Origin: Permianibacter sp046297695
GTDB lineage: Bacteria; Pseudomonadota; Gammaproteobacteria; Enterobacterales; Permianibacteraceae
NCBI GenBank assembly: GCA_046297695.1
Contig: JBKBHF010000007.1
Span: 48,188 to 112,187 of the forward strand
Reading direction: 5' to 3'
Length of the DNA stretch: 64,000 nt
Below the pieces are notes generated by a model. The model had not been told where the DNA came from, did no database searches, and worked only from the letters and a program-made list of their open reading frames with translations. This document shows, in pieces, positions 33,312 to 42,683 of this stretch (the first letter of the stretch is position 1; the number at the start of each line of letters is the position of its first letter). The translations under genes and the position numbers were made by a program.

Positions 33312-33942
33312 GGTGCACCTCGCCAATGCCTTCGATTTCCAGGGTCAGCTTGATGCCGGCCGGGGCCTTGTCGCTGTCTTCGGTATTCTGCCGGCCGCCA
33401 ACCGGCCATTCGTCGAGCCAGTCTTCGCCGGTTTCGCTGTCGTCGGTCAGTGTGCGTTCGACATTGCCCTGTTGTGGCGGCCGGAACTTCAGCTGCATCT
33501 TGGTGATGCCATCGAGCAAAACGCGTCGCTTGACCACCGGCTGCTGGGCCTGGTCGAGCAGCAGATAGCTGTAGCGCACCAGGCGGCCTTCCTCGAGCGC
33601 GTAACGGACAAACTCCAACGTCGAGCGCGGCAGCTGGGCCGGATTGCGCCAGCCGCTGCGGGTGAACGCGATCCAGGTATCAGTGTCATCGCTGATGCCT
33701 TGCACCATCGGCAAGCGGTCGCCGTAACTGTCGCGCACCCGGCGTGTGGCCAGCTGCTGATAATCACGGCTGAAGGTGGTGATGGCGCGCTGCAGTTGCA
33801 GAAAACGTTCGCCGCGTTCGCGCAGCGTTTGCTGGGCATCTTGCGCCGCGCGCAACGTCGAGAAGGCGCCAACGCCGATCAGGCCGAAGATCAGCACGGC
33901 AACCAGAATTTCGATCAGCGTGAAGCCGGAGCTGCGGTTCAT
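33298..33942 (-). CDS. gspJ: Type II secretion minor pseudopilin GspJ
   Basis: 214 residues starting MNRSSG|FTLIEILVAVLIFGLIGVGA, the class III prepilin signal with Glu at +5. The globular domain contains RYALEEGRLVRYSYLLLDQA and the C-terminal beta region. It forms the pseudopilus tip with GspI and GspK. Its start overlaps the gspI stop by 4 nt (ATGA). Confidence 0.92.
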   Translation of the reverse strand: MNRSSGFTLIEILVAVLIFGLIGVGAFSTLRAAQDAQQTLRERGERFLQLQRAITTFSRDYQQLATRRVRDSYGDRLPMVQGISDDTDTWIAFTRSGWRNPAQLPRSTLEFVRYALEEGRLVRYSYLLLDQAQQPVVKRRVLLDGITKMQLKFRPPQQGNVERTLTDDSETGEDWLDEWPVGGRQNTEDSDKAPAGIKLTLEIEGIGEVHRVLL

Positions 33943-34472
33943 TTTTCCGGGTCCTCGCCTGGTGGCGGCGGCGGACCGTTCGGCAGCTCATCGCTGCCCG
34001 GATCGTCCGGTTCTTTCTCGCTGCCGTCGCTGTAGCCACCGCCTTCGAGCTCATTGCTCGGTGCCGCCATGTCCGCTGGCCGGTCGGTCACAAAACCGGC
34101 GATGCGCACCAGCGGATCTGCATCTTCGCGTTCGGCGCGCACTTCGATTTCCACGCGGCGCAGTTTCGGGTCGGCGGTGCCTTCGACCTTGCGGGTCCAG
34201 TGCCATTCGTGCCCGGCCATTTCTTCGCGGCCATCGCTGATGCCAACGGCCGGCCAGACCGCGCGCATGTTGGTGAAGTTGAGCTGATTGAGGGCAACCC
34301 AATGGGCGATGGTTTTGCGTTCGAGGTAGCTTTGCGCCGACAGTGAACCGGCGATGCCGCTGATCATGGCTGCGGCCGTGATCGCAAAAATGGCCAGCGC
34401 GACCAGTACTTCCAGCAGCGTGAACCCGCGCTGGTGCTGACATGCTGCCGATGAACACTTACTTGCCGCCAT
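33939..34472 (-). CDS. gspI: Type II secretion minor pseudopilin GspI with acidic tail
   Basis: 177 residues. I chose ATG 34472 (MAASKCSSAACQHQRG) because GGAGG lies 5 nt upstream; it overlaps the gspH stop by 14 nt. The prepilin cleavage site is QRG|FTLLEVLVALAIFA. The conserved GspI part ends at about residue 130; the remainder (about 130-177) is an extra tail rich in Asp, Glu, Ser and Pro, ending GPPPPPGEDPEK. Typical GspI proteins lack such a tail. Confidence 0.88.
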   Translation of the reverse strand: MAASKCSSAACQHQRGFTLLEVLVALAIFAITAAAMISGIAGSLSAQSYLERKTIAHWVALNQLNFTNMRAVWPAVGISDGREEMAGHEWHWTRKVEGTADPKLRRVEIEVRAEREDADPLVRIAGFVTDRPADMAAPSNELEGGGYSDGSEKEPDDPGSDELPNGPPPPPGEDPEK

Positions 34473-35319
34473 CGCGGCCTCCAGCGGCAGGTTTTCGCTC
34501 GCGTGGTTTGCGCTCGTCATCGAGCAGTCGGTCGCGTTCTCGGCCGATCAGATCGTCGTCGCTTTCCGGTTCCGCTTCGGCTTCCGGGTCCGGGTTTTCC
34601 CATTCGATGGTCAGATCATCGACCGGGTCGGCGCGGATCGGCCCTTCCATTTTCAGATCGCCATCAACCGTGGCGCGCAGACGATAGAACACCGGATTCT
34701 GTTCGCGGTTGCCAATCGCCAGCACAAACGGATTCAGCTCGCCGCTGGACAGCAGGAAGACTTGCGGCAGCAGTTTCGGCGCATCGTCATCGTCGCCGCT
34801 GGCGTTGGCGTCGGCCGCCGGTTCGGTCTTGGCGTTGTTGTCGGCACCGGTTTGGTCCCCGCTTGCCGCTTCGCTTTTTCGATCGTTACCGAGCAGGCTT
34901 TTGTCGTCGTCGGTCGTTTCATCGACTACGACTTCACCGTCATCAGTGATGCGGGCGCCCGGCAAGCGCGCGCCGGGCAGTTTGAAGCCTTCGATTTCCA
35001 GAGCCAGCTCAAAGCCGTCCGGCAGCCGGTGCCGACGATACGCCGGATCGCCGCTGATCGGCGTCCAGCGTTCGTCCTCGAAACTGACAAACTGGTAATC
35101 GGTTTCGCCGAGCACGAGGCCGTATTCGACGCCGTAAAGCTGGGCTTCTTCGAGCGCGATTTTCAGCTTGGCATGGAGCTGTTCGATTTCATCGCGGGCG
35201 ATCGCCTCGCGATTGTCGCTGCCGATCATCACCATGGCGCCCGCCATCAAGCCCATGATCACCAGGACCACGAGTATCTCGATCAGGGTAAAGCCGTGGC
35301 GGCGAACCGAAAGGCGCAT
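34459..35319 (-). CDS. gspH: Type II secretion minor pseudopilin GspH, enlarged
   Basis: 286 residues, clearly larger than usual GspH (roughly 150-200). Prepilin site RRHG|FTLIEILVVLVIMGLMAG. The beta-rich head is split by an acidic, low-complexity insert at about residues 122-185 (DDGEVVVDETTDDDKSLL and onward to ASGDDDDAP). A second charged, Arg/Glu/Asp-rich tail covers about 235-286. Both look intrinsically disordered. GspH sits below the I-J-K tip of the pseudopilus, so the additions would be exposed in the periplasm. Confidence 0.88.
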   Translation of the reverse strand: MRLSVRRHGFTLIEILVVLVIMGLMAGAMVMIGSDNREAIARDEIEQLHAKLKIALEEAQLYGVEYGLVLGETDYQFVSFEDERWTPISGDPAYRRHRLPDGFELALEIEGFKLPGARLPGARITDDGEVVVDETTDDDKSLLGNDRKSEAASGDQTGADNNAKTEPAADANASGDDDDAPKLLPQVFLLSSGELNPFVLAIGNREQNPVFYRLRATVDGDLKMEGPIRADPVDDLTIEWENPDPEAEAEPESDDDLIGRERDRLLDDERKPRERKPAAGGRDGGK

Positions 35320-35348
35320 GGTGAGGAGGGCGGCAGCGCCGCCGGCAC

Positions 35349-35807
35349 TCAGTTGTTGTCTTCGAGGTTGTCGTCCCAGTTGCCGATATCGGCATTGGCG
35401 CCTTCGCCACCCGGTTCGCCATCGGCGCCGAGCGAGAACAGATCGTACTCACCCCGCTCACCCGGGAACACGTACTGGTAGTCGCGGCCCCACGGATCTT
35501 TTTCCAGCTTCTGGATATAACCGCCCGGCTTGTAGTTGCGCGGTTCCGGATCGCTGTTCGGCTTGACCTTCAGCGCGGCGAGGCCCTGCTCGGTGCTTGG
35601 GTAGACGAAGTTGTCCATCTTGTAACGCTCGATGGCAGTGGTCAGCGTCGCAATGTCCTGACGGGCGCGGGTGATGGTGGCCTTGTCGACGTCGCCACCG
35701 ATGTTCAGCACCACCGCGGTCGCCATGATGCCGATGATGACCAGCACCACCATGATTTCGAGCAGGGTAAAGCCGTGCTGCGCACGGTGTTTGCGATGAC
35801 GGTTCAT
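35349..35807 (-). CDS. gspG: Type II secretion major pseudopilin GspG
   Basis: 152 residues. I chose ATG 35807 (MNRHRKHRAQHG) because AAGGAG is spaced 6 nt; an upstream in-frame ATG at 35822 lacks a site. Prepilin cleavage QHG|FTLLEIMVVLVIIGIMA. The globular part has the GspG signature STEQGLAALK, DPWGRDYQYVFPG and the calcium-loop region EYDLFSLGADGEPGGEG. It is the main pseudopilus subunit that pushes substrates through GspD. The tail IGNWDDNLEDNN is acidic. Confidence 0.93.
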   Translation of the reverse strand: MNRHRKHRAQHGFTLLEIMVVLVIIGIMATAVVLNIGGDVDKATITRARQDIATLTTAIERYKMDNFVYPSTEQGLAALKVKPNSDPEPRNYKPGGYIQKLEKDPWGRDYQYVFPGERGEYDLFSLGADGEPGGEGANADIGNWDDNLEDNN

Positions 35808-35851
35808 AAAACACTCCTTCAATAAACGGTTCGGATCGGCCTGCGTACGGC

Positions 35852-37078
35852 TCAGCGGCCAATCAATTCATTCATCTGGAAAATCGGCAACAGGATGGCG
35901 AGCACGATGCACAGCACCACGACGCCCATGGTCAGAATCAGCAAGGGTTCCAGCAACCCCAGTGTGACCCCGACCAGCGACTCGAATTCCCGCTCATGGT
36001 TTTCGGCAGCCTTGGCCAGCATGTTGTCCAGCTCGCCGGAGCTTTCGCCGGAGCCGATCATGTGGACCAACATCGGCGGAAAGGCGTCGCTGCGGTTGAG
36101 TGCGCTGCGCAGGCTGCTGCCTTCGCGGACGCGAGTTGCTGCCTCGCGGATCACCTCACGCAGATAGGTGTTGTTGACCACCTCGCCGGCGATGCGCAGA
36201 CCCTCGAGCAGCGGCACCGCGCTGGCGGACAAAATGCTGAGCGTGCGGGCAAACCGGGCGGTGTTGACGCCGCGGGTCAAGCGGCCGATCAGCGGCCAGC
36301 GCAAAATGCGGCGATCAAACTGCAACCGCACCGCCGGTTGTCGCAGCGCCCGGGCGCTGAAGAAAATGGTCAACACCAGCGCGGCAACAATCGCCCACCA
36401 CCAGTTCTGGATGAACTCGGACAAGTTGATCATGATGCGGGTCAGCAGCGGCAGTTCCTGGCCTGCCTGGTTGAACTGCTCGACCACTTTCGGCACCACG
36501 AACACCAACAAGCCGGTCACCACCAGGGTCGCAACGGTTACCAGGATTGCCGGATAGACCAAGGCAAGCTGGACCTTTTGCCGCAAGTAATTGCGCTTCT
36601 CGGTGTAATCGGCGAGCCGCTCCAGCACTTCATCGAGATGGCCGGACTTTTCCCCGGCCGCGACCATTGCCCGGTACAACGGATCAAACACGTTCGGGAA
36701 CAACGCCAGACCATCGGCCAGCGTATGGCCTTCGACGACGCGGGCGCGCACCGCCAGCATCATCGACTTGTGCGCCGGTTTCTCGCACTGATCCGACACG
36801 GCTTTCAGCGCTTCTTCAATCGGCAATGCGGCGCGAATCAGCGTCGCCAACTGGCGCGTGATCAGCGCCAGGTCAGCGGTGTTGACCCGCACCCGTTTCG
36901 GCGCCTTGCCAGCGGTTGCCGTCTTGCTGCCACCGGCCTGGGCGACTTCATTGACCTCGAGCGGGGTCAGCGCCTGCTCGCGCAACTGGGCACGGATCTG
37001 GCGGGCGGTGTCGGCTTCGAGCACGCCTTTTTTTTGCCGGCCTTCGGCGTCGAGGGCGATGTATTCAAACGCTGGCAT
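35852..37078 (-). CDS. gspF: Type II secretion inner-membrane protein GspF
   Basis: 408 residues with two T2SSF repeats (about 75-195 and 275-398), each ending in TM helices (LVYPAILVTVATLVVTGLLVFV; LLILTMGVVVLCIVLAILLP). The N-terminus MPAFEYIALDAEGRQKKGV is typical. GspF is the platform protein that couples GspE to pseudopilus assembly. It is separated from gspE by about 680 bp holding a repeat element, breaking the usual tight E-F spacing. Confidence 0.93.
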   Translation of the reverse strand: MPAFEYIALDAEGRQKKGVLEADTARQIRAQLREQALTPLEVNEVAQAGGSKTATAGKAPKRVRVNTADLALITRQLATLIRAALPIEEALKAVSDQCEKPAHKSMMLAVRARVVEGHTLADGLALFPNVFDPLYRAMVAAGEKSGHLDEVLERLADYTEKRNYLRQKVQLALVYPAILVTVATLVVTGLLVFVVPKVVEQFNQAGQELPLLTRIMINLSEFIQNWWWAIVAALVLTIFFSARALRQPAVRLQFDRRILRWPLIGRLTRGVNTARFARTLSILSASAVPLLEGLRIAGEVVNNTYLREVIREAATRVREGSSLRSALNRSDAFPPMLVHMIGSGESSGELDNMLAKAAENHEREFESLVGVTLGLLEPLLILTMGVVVLCIVLAILLPIFQMNELIGR

Positions 37079-37128
37079 ATTGACTCTCGTTTGCTGTAGG
37101 CCGCGTTTTAACGATCGGTTCAGCGTGA

Positions 37129-37700
37129 ATAGCGAGCATTGCCGGTTTGCGCACCGGCGGGCGCCTCACTTTCTTTGCTCGTGCAAAGAAAGTGAGCAAA
37201 GAAAGCACGCCCCAGCTGCACCAGATCGGGTTCGGTTGCGTCGGCAACAATCGCCCGTCGCTGCGCTGGCGTTGGCTTCGGGCACGCGCTGATGCGGCGT
37301 CCTGCCTTATCAGCGCTGCGCCGGCTATCCCTGCCGGCGCACCCGACCACCGCCAGCGCATCGACGGCTGGTGCAGACGGGGCCCCGCTTTCTCCAGGAC
37401 AGCCACGCGCTCCGATGCTTGCCATTGCGTGGCAATGGCAGCGCGCCATGCGCGCTTGACGCCCGTCTGACGAGCCGAGCAGCGGAGCGCAGTCCGGGTT
37501 AATAGCCCTTCGCATAGCGAAGGGGCGAGGCATGGATGCCGACGCCTTTTCTGACTGTGCAGGGACGCACTGTCAGAAAAGCCCCGGACGGAGTGAGCAG
37601 CGCAGGGGACCGCGCGATGTTTGCGCGGCGAGGAAGCCAGGGCATGTTTCTTTGGGTACTTTCTTTGCGTCAAAGAAAGTACCTCGCCCGCCGGGGCGAG
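37129..37700. repeat. Non-coding interspersed repeat with terminal hairpins, inserted between gspE and gspF
   Basis: The gap between gspE and gspF holds no credible gene. It contains two strong related hairpins: 37165-37196 (14-bp arms CTCACTTTCTTTGC, 4-nt loop) and 37655-37683 (13-bp arms GGTACTTTCTTTG, 3-nt loop). Both carry ACTTTCTTTG/CAAAGAAAGT. Between them are further inverted repeats such as CCCTTCGCATAGCGAAGGGG. Short open frames here give Arg/Ala/Cys-rich peptides of the kind often mis-annotated from dispersed repeats. It has no transposase. Confidence 0.6.
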
Positions 37701-37756
37701 ACCCGGCAATGGTTCGCATGCAAACGAACGTGGCGACAAGAAACGAAACATAACCA

Positions 37757-39229
37757 TCAATCTTCCCGCGTTACCCGCAACACTTCCTCAACGGACGTGT
37801 TACCGGCCAGCACCTGATTACGGCCATCCTCGCGAATCGACGGCGAATACTTGCGGGCGTGCTTTTCGATGTCCTGTTCGCTGACGTTGTTATGGATCAG
37901 CGTGCGCATTTCGTCATCGACCAGCAGCAATTCGTAAATGCCCTGGCGGCCGCGGTAGCCGGTGTAGCGGCAGTTGTCGCAGCCGACCGGGTGATAAATC
38001 TGCGGCGCTTTGCTGAAATCGAGACCGATGAGTTCGCATTCCTTTTCCGAGGCCGGCGAGAGCTTCTTGCAGTCGGGGCAGAGCCGGCGCACGAGCCGCT
38101 GCGCAAGCACGCCGAGCAGGGATGACGACAGCAGAAACGGTTCGATGCCCATGTCGGCGAGACGGGTCACCGCACCGACGGCGCTGTTGGTGTGCAGCGT
38201 GCTGAGCACGAGGTGACCGGTCAGCGACGCTTGCACGGCGATTTGCGCGGTTTCCAGATCGCGGATTTCACCGACCATGACCACGTCCGGGTCCTGCCGC
38301 AGAATGGCGCGCAGACCGCGGGCAAAGGTCATGTCGACTTTCGGGTTCACTTGGGTCTGGCCGATGCCATCGAGCTGGTATTCGATCGGATCTTCAACGG
38401 TCAGGATGTTGCGGGTCTGGTTGTTCAGCAGGGTCAGGCCGGCGTACAGCGTCGTGGTTTTACCGGAACCGGTCGGGCCGGTGACCAGGATGATGCCGTG
38501 CGGCTTTTCCAGCAGATCGCGCATCCGCTCCATCAGCCACGGCGCCATGCCGAGATGGGAGAAATCGAGCCGGCCGGCCTGCTTGTCGAGCAGACGCAGC
38601 ACGACGCGTTCGCCGTGCGAGGACGGCAGCGTTGAAACGCGGACATCGACGGCGCGGCCGCCGAGCCGCAGCGCGATACGGCCGTCCTGCGGAATGCGTT
38701 TTTCGGCGATATCGAGTTTCGCCATGACCTTGATGCGGGAGACCAGCAGCGGGGCAATGCGGCGATCCGGCTGCAGCACTTCGCGCAGCACGCCGTCAAC
38801 GCGGAAGCGCACCATCAGCTGACGCTCGAAGGTTTCGATATGGATATCGGAGGCGTTTTCCTTGATCGCTTCCGACAATAGCGCGTTGATCAGCTTGATG
38901 ATCGGCGCGTCGTCTTCGGCTTCCAGCAGATCTTCGGTTTGCGGGATCTCGTCGACCAAGCGGAACAGATCGATTTCCTCACCGATGTCTTCCATCGCCT
39001 GGGCGGCGCCACCGGCCTCGGTTTGGTAGGCGCGCGCCATCTCGGCATCGAATTGTTCCGGCGACACGACATCGAAATGCACCGGCCGGGCCAGAAAGCG
39101 GCGCGCTTCGGCCAAGGCCACCGGCGTTACGCCAGCCTTGACCAACACCCGGGCAATGCCGTCCTGCTCGCCGGCGACCAGCACGCCGTGACGGCGGGCA
39201 AAACCGAATGGCAGACGCAGCGCTTCCAC
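37757..39229 (-). CDS. gspE: Type II secretion ATPase GspE
   Basis: 490 residues, starting at GTG 39229, 1 nt after the gspD stop. It has N-terminal N1E/N2E domains, Walker A GPTGSGKTTTLYAG, an Asp box and Walker B in the MVGEIRDLETAQIA region. The zinc-binding tetracysteine CM domain reads RLCPDCKK...GCDNCRYTG. It powers pseudopilus extension from the cytoplasm, docked on GspL. The C-terminus (VLAGNTSVEEVLRVTRED) is standard. A DIHIETFERQLMVRFRVDG segment is conserved. Confidence 0.95.
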   Translation of the reverse strand: MEALRLPFGFARRHGVLVAGEQDGIARVLVKAGVTPVALAEARRFLARPVHFDVVSPEQFDAEMARAYQTEAGGAAQAMEDIGEEIDLFRLVDEIPQTEDLLEAEDDAPIIKLINALLSEAIKENASDIHIETFERQLMVRFRVDGVLREVLQPDRRIAPLLVSRIKVMAKLDIAEKRIPQDGRIALRLGGRAVDVRVSTLPSSHGERVVLRLLDKQAGRLDFSHLGMAPWLMERMRDLLEKPHGIILVTGPTGSGKTTTLYAGLTLLNNQTRNILTVEDPIEYQLDGIGQTQVNPKVDMTFARGLRAILRQDPDVVMVGEIRDLETAQIAVQASLTGHLVLSTLHTNSAVGAVTRLADMGIEPFLLSSSLLGVLAQRLVRRLCPDCKKLSPASEKECELIGLDFSKAPQIYHPVGCDNCRYTGYRGRQGIYELLLVDDEMRTLIHNNVSEQDIEKHARKYSPSIREDGRNQVLAGNTSVEEVLRVTRED

Positions 39230-39230
39230 T

Positions 39231-41492
39231 TCAGCGTTCCTCGCCTTCGGTCACGGTGGTTTCCGGCTCGACCACCTCCGTTCCGGTGGCCGCTGGTGTT
39301 TCTGAACTTACAGCCGCTGGTGTGGCCGGCTCTTGTTCCGTGGCCGGCACGGCCTGACCCGGAGCGCTGCCATCCTGTTTCATGTCTTCCGGACGCAGCA
39401 CCGGCTTCGGCCGGTTTTCCCATTCCGGCATCAGCGCGGTGTCTTCGCCCGGCATCAGGTTGATGCCGTCCTCCTGGGCATCAAGCTGCACTTTGCGAAT
39501 CGAATCGTATTTGCGCGCCGACAGCTGGCTCATCGAGTCGGCATCGCGAATGATCGTCGGTCGGATGAAGACCAGCAGGTTGCGTTTGACCTTGGTGCTC
39601 TTCTGCGATTTGAACAAATGGCCGAGCAGCGGAATGTCACCGAGGATCGGCACTTTCTGCACGCTTTCCTGGACATCGTCATCAACCAGACCGCCGAGCA
39701 CGATGGTGTCGCCGTCCTCAACCAGCACACTGTTCTTGATGCTGCGCTTGTTGGTGATGATGTCGACACCGGTGGTGCCGGCGATGTTCGAGACTTCCTG
39801 CTCGATGGTCAGCTTGACCGCATCGCCTTCGTTGATCTGCGGTTTCAGTTTCAGCTTGATACCGATCTCTTTGCGATCGACCTGCTGAAACGGGTTCTGG
39901 TTGTTGCCGCCGAGCGTCGAGCCGGTGATCACCGGCACTTCCTGACCGGCGAGGAATTCCGCTTCTTCATTGTCGAGCGTGGTCACCGACGGCATCGACA
40001 GCACGTTCGAATCCGTGTTCGAGCCGAGTGCACGGATAAACGCGCCGAATGAGAAACCATTGTCCTTGATCCGGCCCAGACCCATGCCGATGCCTTGCAG
40101 ACTGCCGAGCACCTGACCGAGTGCGGCGCCATTATCGCCGTTACTCGGGGTGGTGGTTTCTGTTCGTACACCGGTTGTTGGGTCAATGGTGACCGTTGTT
40201 GTGCCGTCCTGGCCGCGCTGCTGCAAAGCGGCGCCGGCAATCTGGCCAATGCCCGGCCCAGTGTTGGTGTAGTTGATCACGCCAAGTGGCCGCGTCGCAT
40301 CATCACTGCGATCAGCAAACAGCCATTGCACGCCGAGTTCTTTCGCCTTGTTGTCCGAGATCTCGACGATCATCGCTTCGACATGGACCTGGGCGCGGCG
40401 GATATCGAGCTGGCGGATCACCGCTTCCAGCGAGCGCATCATGTCCGGCGGCGCGGTGATGACCAGCGCGTTGGTGTCTTCGTGCGAGTCGATGCTGAAA
40501 TTCTCACCGTTGCGGCCACGCGGCGAACCGCCTTCGCTTTTCTTGCCTTCTTCCTGCTTTTCCAGTTGCTGCGAGACGCCGGTCAATACTTTGGCGACAT
40601 CTTCGGCTTTGGCGTAGTGCAGGTAGATCACCTTGGTGTTGCCGCCGGAGGCGACTGGCTGATCGAGCTGGGCGATCATCGCACGCAAGCGCAGACGGGC
40701 CTTGCCGGCAGCACTGAGCAGGATGCTGTTGGTGCGGACATCGGCGGTGAAGCGCGGTTTGTTGATCGGGTCTTCCGCTTTGGCGCCTTGCCGGTCGAGG
40801 TTTTCCAGAATCCGCACGATCTCGTCAGCCGAGGCGTGCTTGAGCGGAATGATCTCGACTTCTTCTTCGCTGGCCTTGTCGATCTGGCGAATGATTTCGA
40901 CCAGCCGCTCGATGTTGGCGGCGCTGTCGTTGATCACCAGCACGTTGGTGCGGGTGTAAGGCGCCATGTGGCCTTGCTGCGGCACCAGCACGCGCAGTAC
41001 CGGCACCAGCTGGTTGGCGTCGACGTGTTCGACCTTGATCACGCGGGTGATCATTTCATCGCCACGGTAACGTTTGCTGCTTTCCGGTCCGGCGACTGGC
41101 ACGCTGTCCTGACGCGCGGTCTGTTCCTGGACGATTTTGACAATGCCGTTGGTTTCGACCGCGGCAAAACCGTAGACCTTCAGGATGGTCAGGAAAGTGT
41201 CGTAGATTTCTTTCTCGTCCATCATGTGTTGCGACAGGATGGTGATTTTCTGGCCCTGCACACGCGGGTCGAGGACAAAGGTTTTGCCGGTCAGCTTGCT
41301 GACCTGTTCGATCACGACGCGGATATCGGCATCTTTCAGATTCAGGATGGCTTGCCCGGCATCGACAGTCGGGGCAAAGCTGGCCACACCAAGGCTGCCG
41401 ACCAGCAAGGCGCTGGCGATGACGCTGCGCCGGAACCGGCGTGGCTGCAGGGAAGAGTCGGTCAGGGCGGTAAGAAACGAAATCGGGTTCAC
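39231..41492 (-). CDS. gspD: Type II secretion outer-membrane secretin GspD
   Basis: 753 residues from a GTG at 41492, with a signal peptide (about 1-45, ending PTVDA|G). N0 is LNLKDADIRVVIEQVSKLTGKTFVLD and N1-N3 repeats follow. The N3 domain has a charged loop (KQEEGKKSEGGSPRGRNGE). The secretin barrel (about 340-660) has VPVITGSTLGG and the VVLGGLVDDD-type C-gate motifs. A Pro/Glu/Thr-rich tail (about 690-753) is low complexity. No pilotin gene is adjacent. It forms the outer-membrane pore for folded exoproteins. Confidence 0.94.
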   Translation of the reverse strand: MNPISFLTALTDSSLQPRRFRRSVIASALLVGSLGVASFAPTVDAGQAILNLKDADIRVVIEQVSKLTGKTFVLDPRVQGQKITILSQHMMDEKEIYDTFLTILKVYGFAAVETNGIVKIVQEQTARQDSVPVAGPESSKRYRGDEMITRVIKVEHVDANQLVPVLRVLVPQQGHMAPYTRTNVLVINDSAANIERLVEIIRQIDKASEEEVEIIPLKHASADEIVRILENLDRQGAKAEDPINKPRFTADVRTNSILLSAAGKARLRLRAMIAQLDQPVASGGNTKVIYLHYAKAEDVAKVLTGVSQQLEKQEEGKKSEGGSPRGRNGENFSIDSHEDTNALVITAPPDMMRSLEAVIRQLDIRRAQVHVEAMIVEISDNKAKELGVQWLFADRSDDATRPLGVINYTNTGPGIGQIAGAALQQRGQDGTTTVTIDPTTGVRTETTTPSNGDNGAALGQVLGSLQGIGMGLGRIKDNGFSFGAFIRALGSNTDSNVLSMPSVTTLDNEEAEFLAGQEVPVITGSTLGGNNQNPFQQVDRKEIGIKLKLKPQINEGDAVKLTIEQEVSNIAGTTGVDIITNKRSIKNSVLVEDGDTIVLGGLVDDDVQESVQKVPILGDIPLLGHLFKSQKSTKVKRNLLVFIRPTIIRDADSMSQLSARKYDSIRKVQLDAQEDGINLMPGEDTALMPEWENRPKPVLRPEDMKQDGSAPGQAVPATEQEPATPAAVSSETPAATGTEVVEPETTVTEGEER

Positions 41493-41504
41493 GAGCGTTG
41501 TCCG

Positions 41505-42422
41505 TTACGGGTTTTGCAGGGGAAGTTGCAGATCGATCTGCTGGCCGCCACGTTGCAGCGTCAGCGTCAGTTCCTTGGCAGAATTCAAATCATTGAGCAG
41601 CGCCATCGCGCGGGTCGGATCGTCGAGTGCGACGCCATTGATGGCGGTGACCAGATCGTTGCGCTGCAGGCCGACCCGGCCGAACAGCTTGCGATCCTTG
41701 CCGGGACCGAGCCGGTAACCGAGCAGCTGGCCACTGCCTTTGTCGTAGCTCGGCTCGATGCTGAGCACATCGCGCAGCGAGGCCGGATCGGTTTGCAGTT
41801 TGCTCCGGACATCGTTCAGCGATTGCGCGACCTGGGCATCACGGCGTTTGTCGATCGAGCGGATCTCGGCTTTGCCGACCGGTTCCTCTTTCGGGCCGGA
41901 CAGATCGCCGAGCTGGCCGGTCAGATCTTCCATGCGCAGGGTTTCCAGCCGGCCGCCGCGATCGATGATGACGCGATCGGCGAACACCTGCTTGAGCGTG
42001 CCGTAGCCGCCGGGCAGCGCTTCGCCGACAAAAACCACGCTCTGGGTGCCGGTGGTTTCTTCGACGATGGCACTGGCTTTCTGTTCGTTCTCAGCGGCGT
42101 AGACGCCGAGCAACTTGAGCGAGGCGGTGCTGTCCGGGGCGTCGGCAACCGTCTGTTCCGGCGCTGCGATTTCGGCGCTGCCGAACAGCTCGGCGCTGAT
42201 AAGGGCTTCAATGTCGATCTGGACCGGTGCTTCAAAGGCGGTCGCGCTGGCCGGCGGTGGCGGCGGCGTCCAGGTCAGGGCGTCGTATACCCGCCAGCTG
42301 GCGCGGGCCAGCGTGGCGAGCAGCCACAGCAAGCCGAGCAGCAACAGCAAACGTTGCCACCAACGCAGCGGAACGGCCTGAAAACGGTGTAGCAGGGTGG
42401 CGGAAAGGCCAGAGGCGACCAC
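41505..42422 (-). CDS. gspC: Type II secretion protein GspC
   Basis: 305 residues from a GTG at 42422 (AGGA spaced about 7 nt). A short cytoplasmic N-terminus and a TM (about 21-43, RLLLLLGLLWLLATLAR) are followed by a Pro/Ala linker. The homology region (about 60-160, LKLLGVYAAENEQKASAIVEE) binds the secretin N0 domain, and a C-terminal PDZ domain (about 220-305) contains LFGRVGLQRNDLVTAINGV. It is the first gene of the operon; TATAAA on the minus strand (plus 42443-42448) is a possible -10. Confidence 0.92.
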   Translation of the reverse strand: MVASGLSATLLHRFQAVPLRWWQRLLLLLGLLWLLATLARASWRVYDALTWTPPPPPASATAFEAPVQIDIEALISAELFGSAEIAAPEQTVADAPDSTASLKLLGVYAAENEQKASAIVEETTGTQSVVFVGEALPGGYGTLKQVFADRVIIDRGGRLETLRMEDLTGQLGDLSGPKEEPVGKAEIRSIDKRRDAQVAQSLNDVRSKLQTDPASLRDVLSIEPSYDKGSGQLLGYRLGPGKDRKLFGRVGLQRNDLVTAINGVALDDPTRAMALLNDLNSAKELTLTLQRGGQQIDLQLPLQNP

Positions 42423-42683
42423 GGGAAAATCCTGTTTCTCTATTTATATGTTTGTGCGTACTTCGGTCCCGAAGCGGGGCCAAGCATAACAAGCAGCCGA
42501 TAGCCCGACCAGCATTGCACTCCGGTTGCCGTGTACCGATTTGTAGCGCCGCGACCGGGTTGGCGTCGCGGACGCCGGGCCGGCGGCCCGGTAGAATAGC
42601 GGCCCTGCGTTCCGGCCGGATGACACCATGCCTTTCATGATGCGTTGCTCCTGTAGCGTTGCCGCCATGGCGGGGGCGGGGCA

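Noticed and set aside
37065..37760. Several 70-230 codon frames in the gspE-gspF gap
   Set aside because: Arg/Ala/Ser-rich sequences interrupted by hairpins; such peptides are typical mis-annotations of dispersed non-coding repeats.
40095..42392. A 765-codon open frame on the plus strand opposite gspD/gspC
   Set aside because: It is a GC-bias shadow: its protein is rich in His, Asp, Gln and Val with no domain, while the minus strand encodes clear gspD and gspC.
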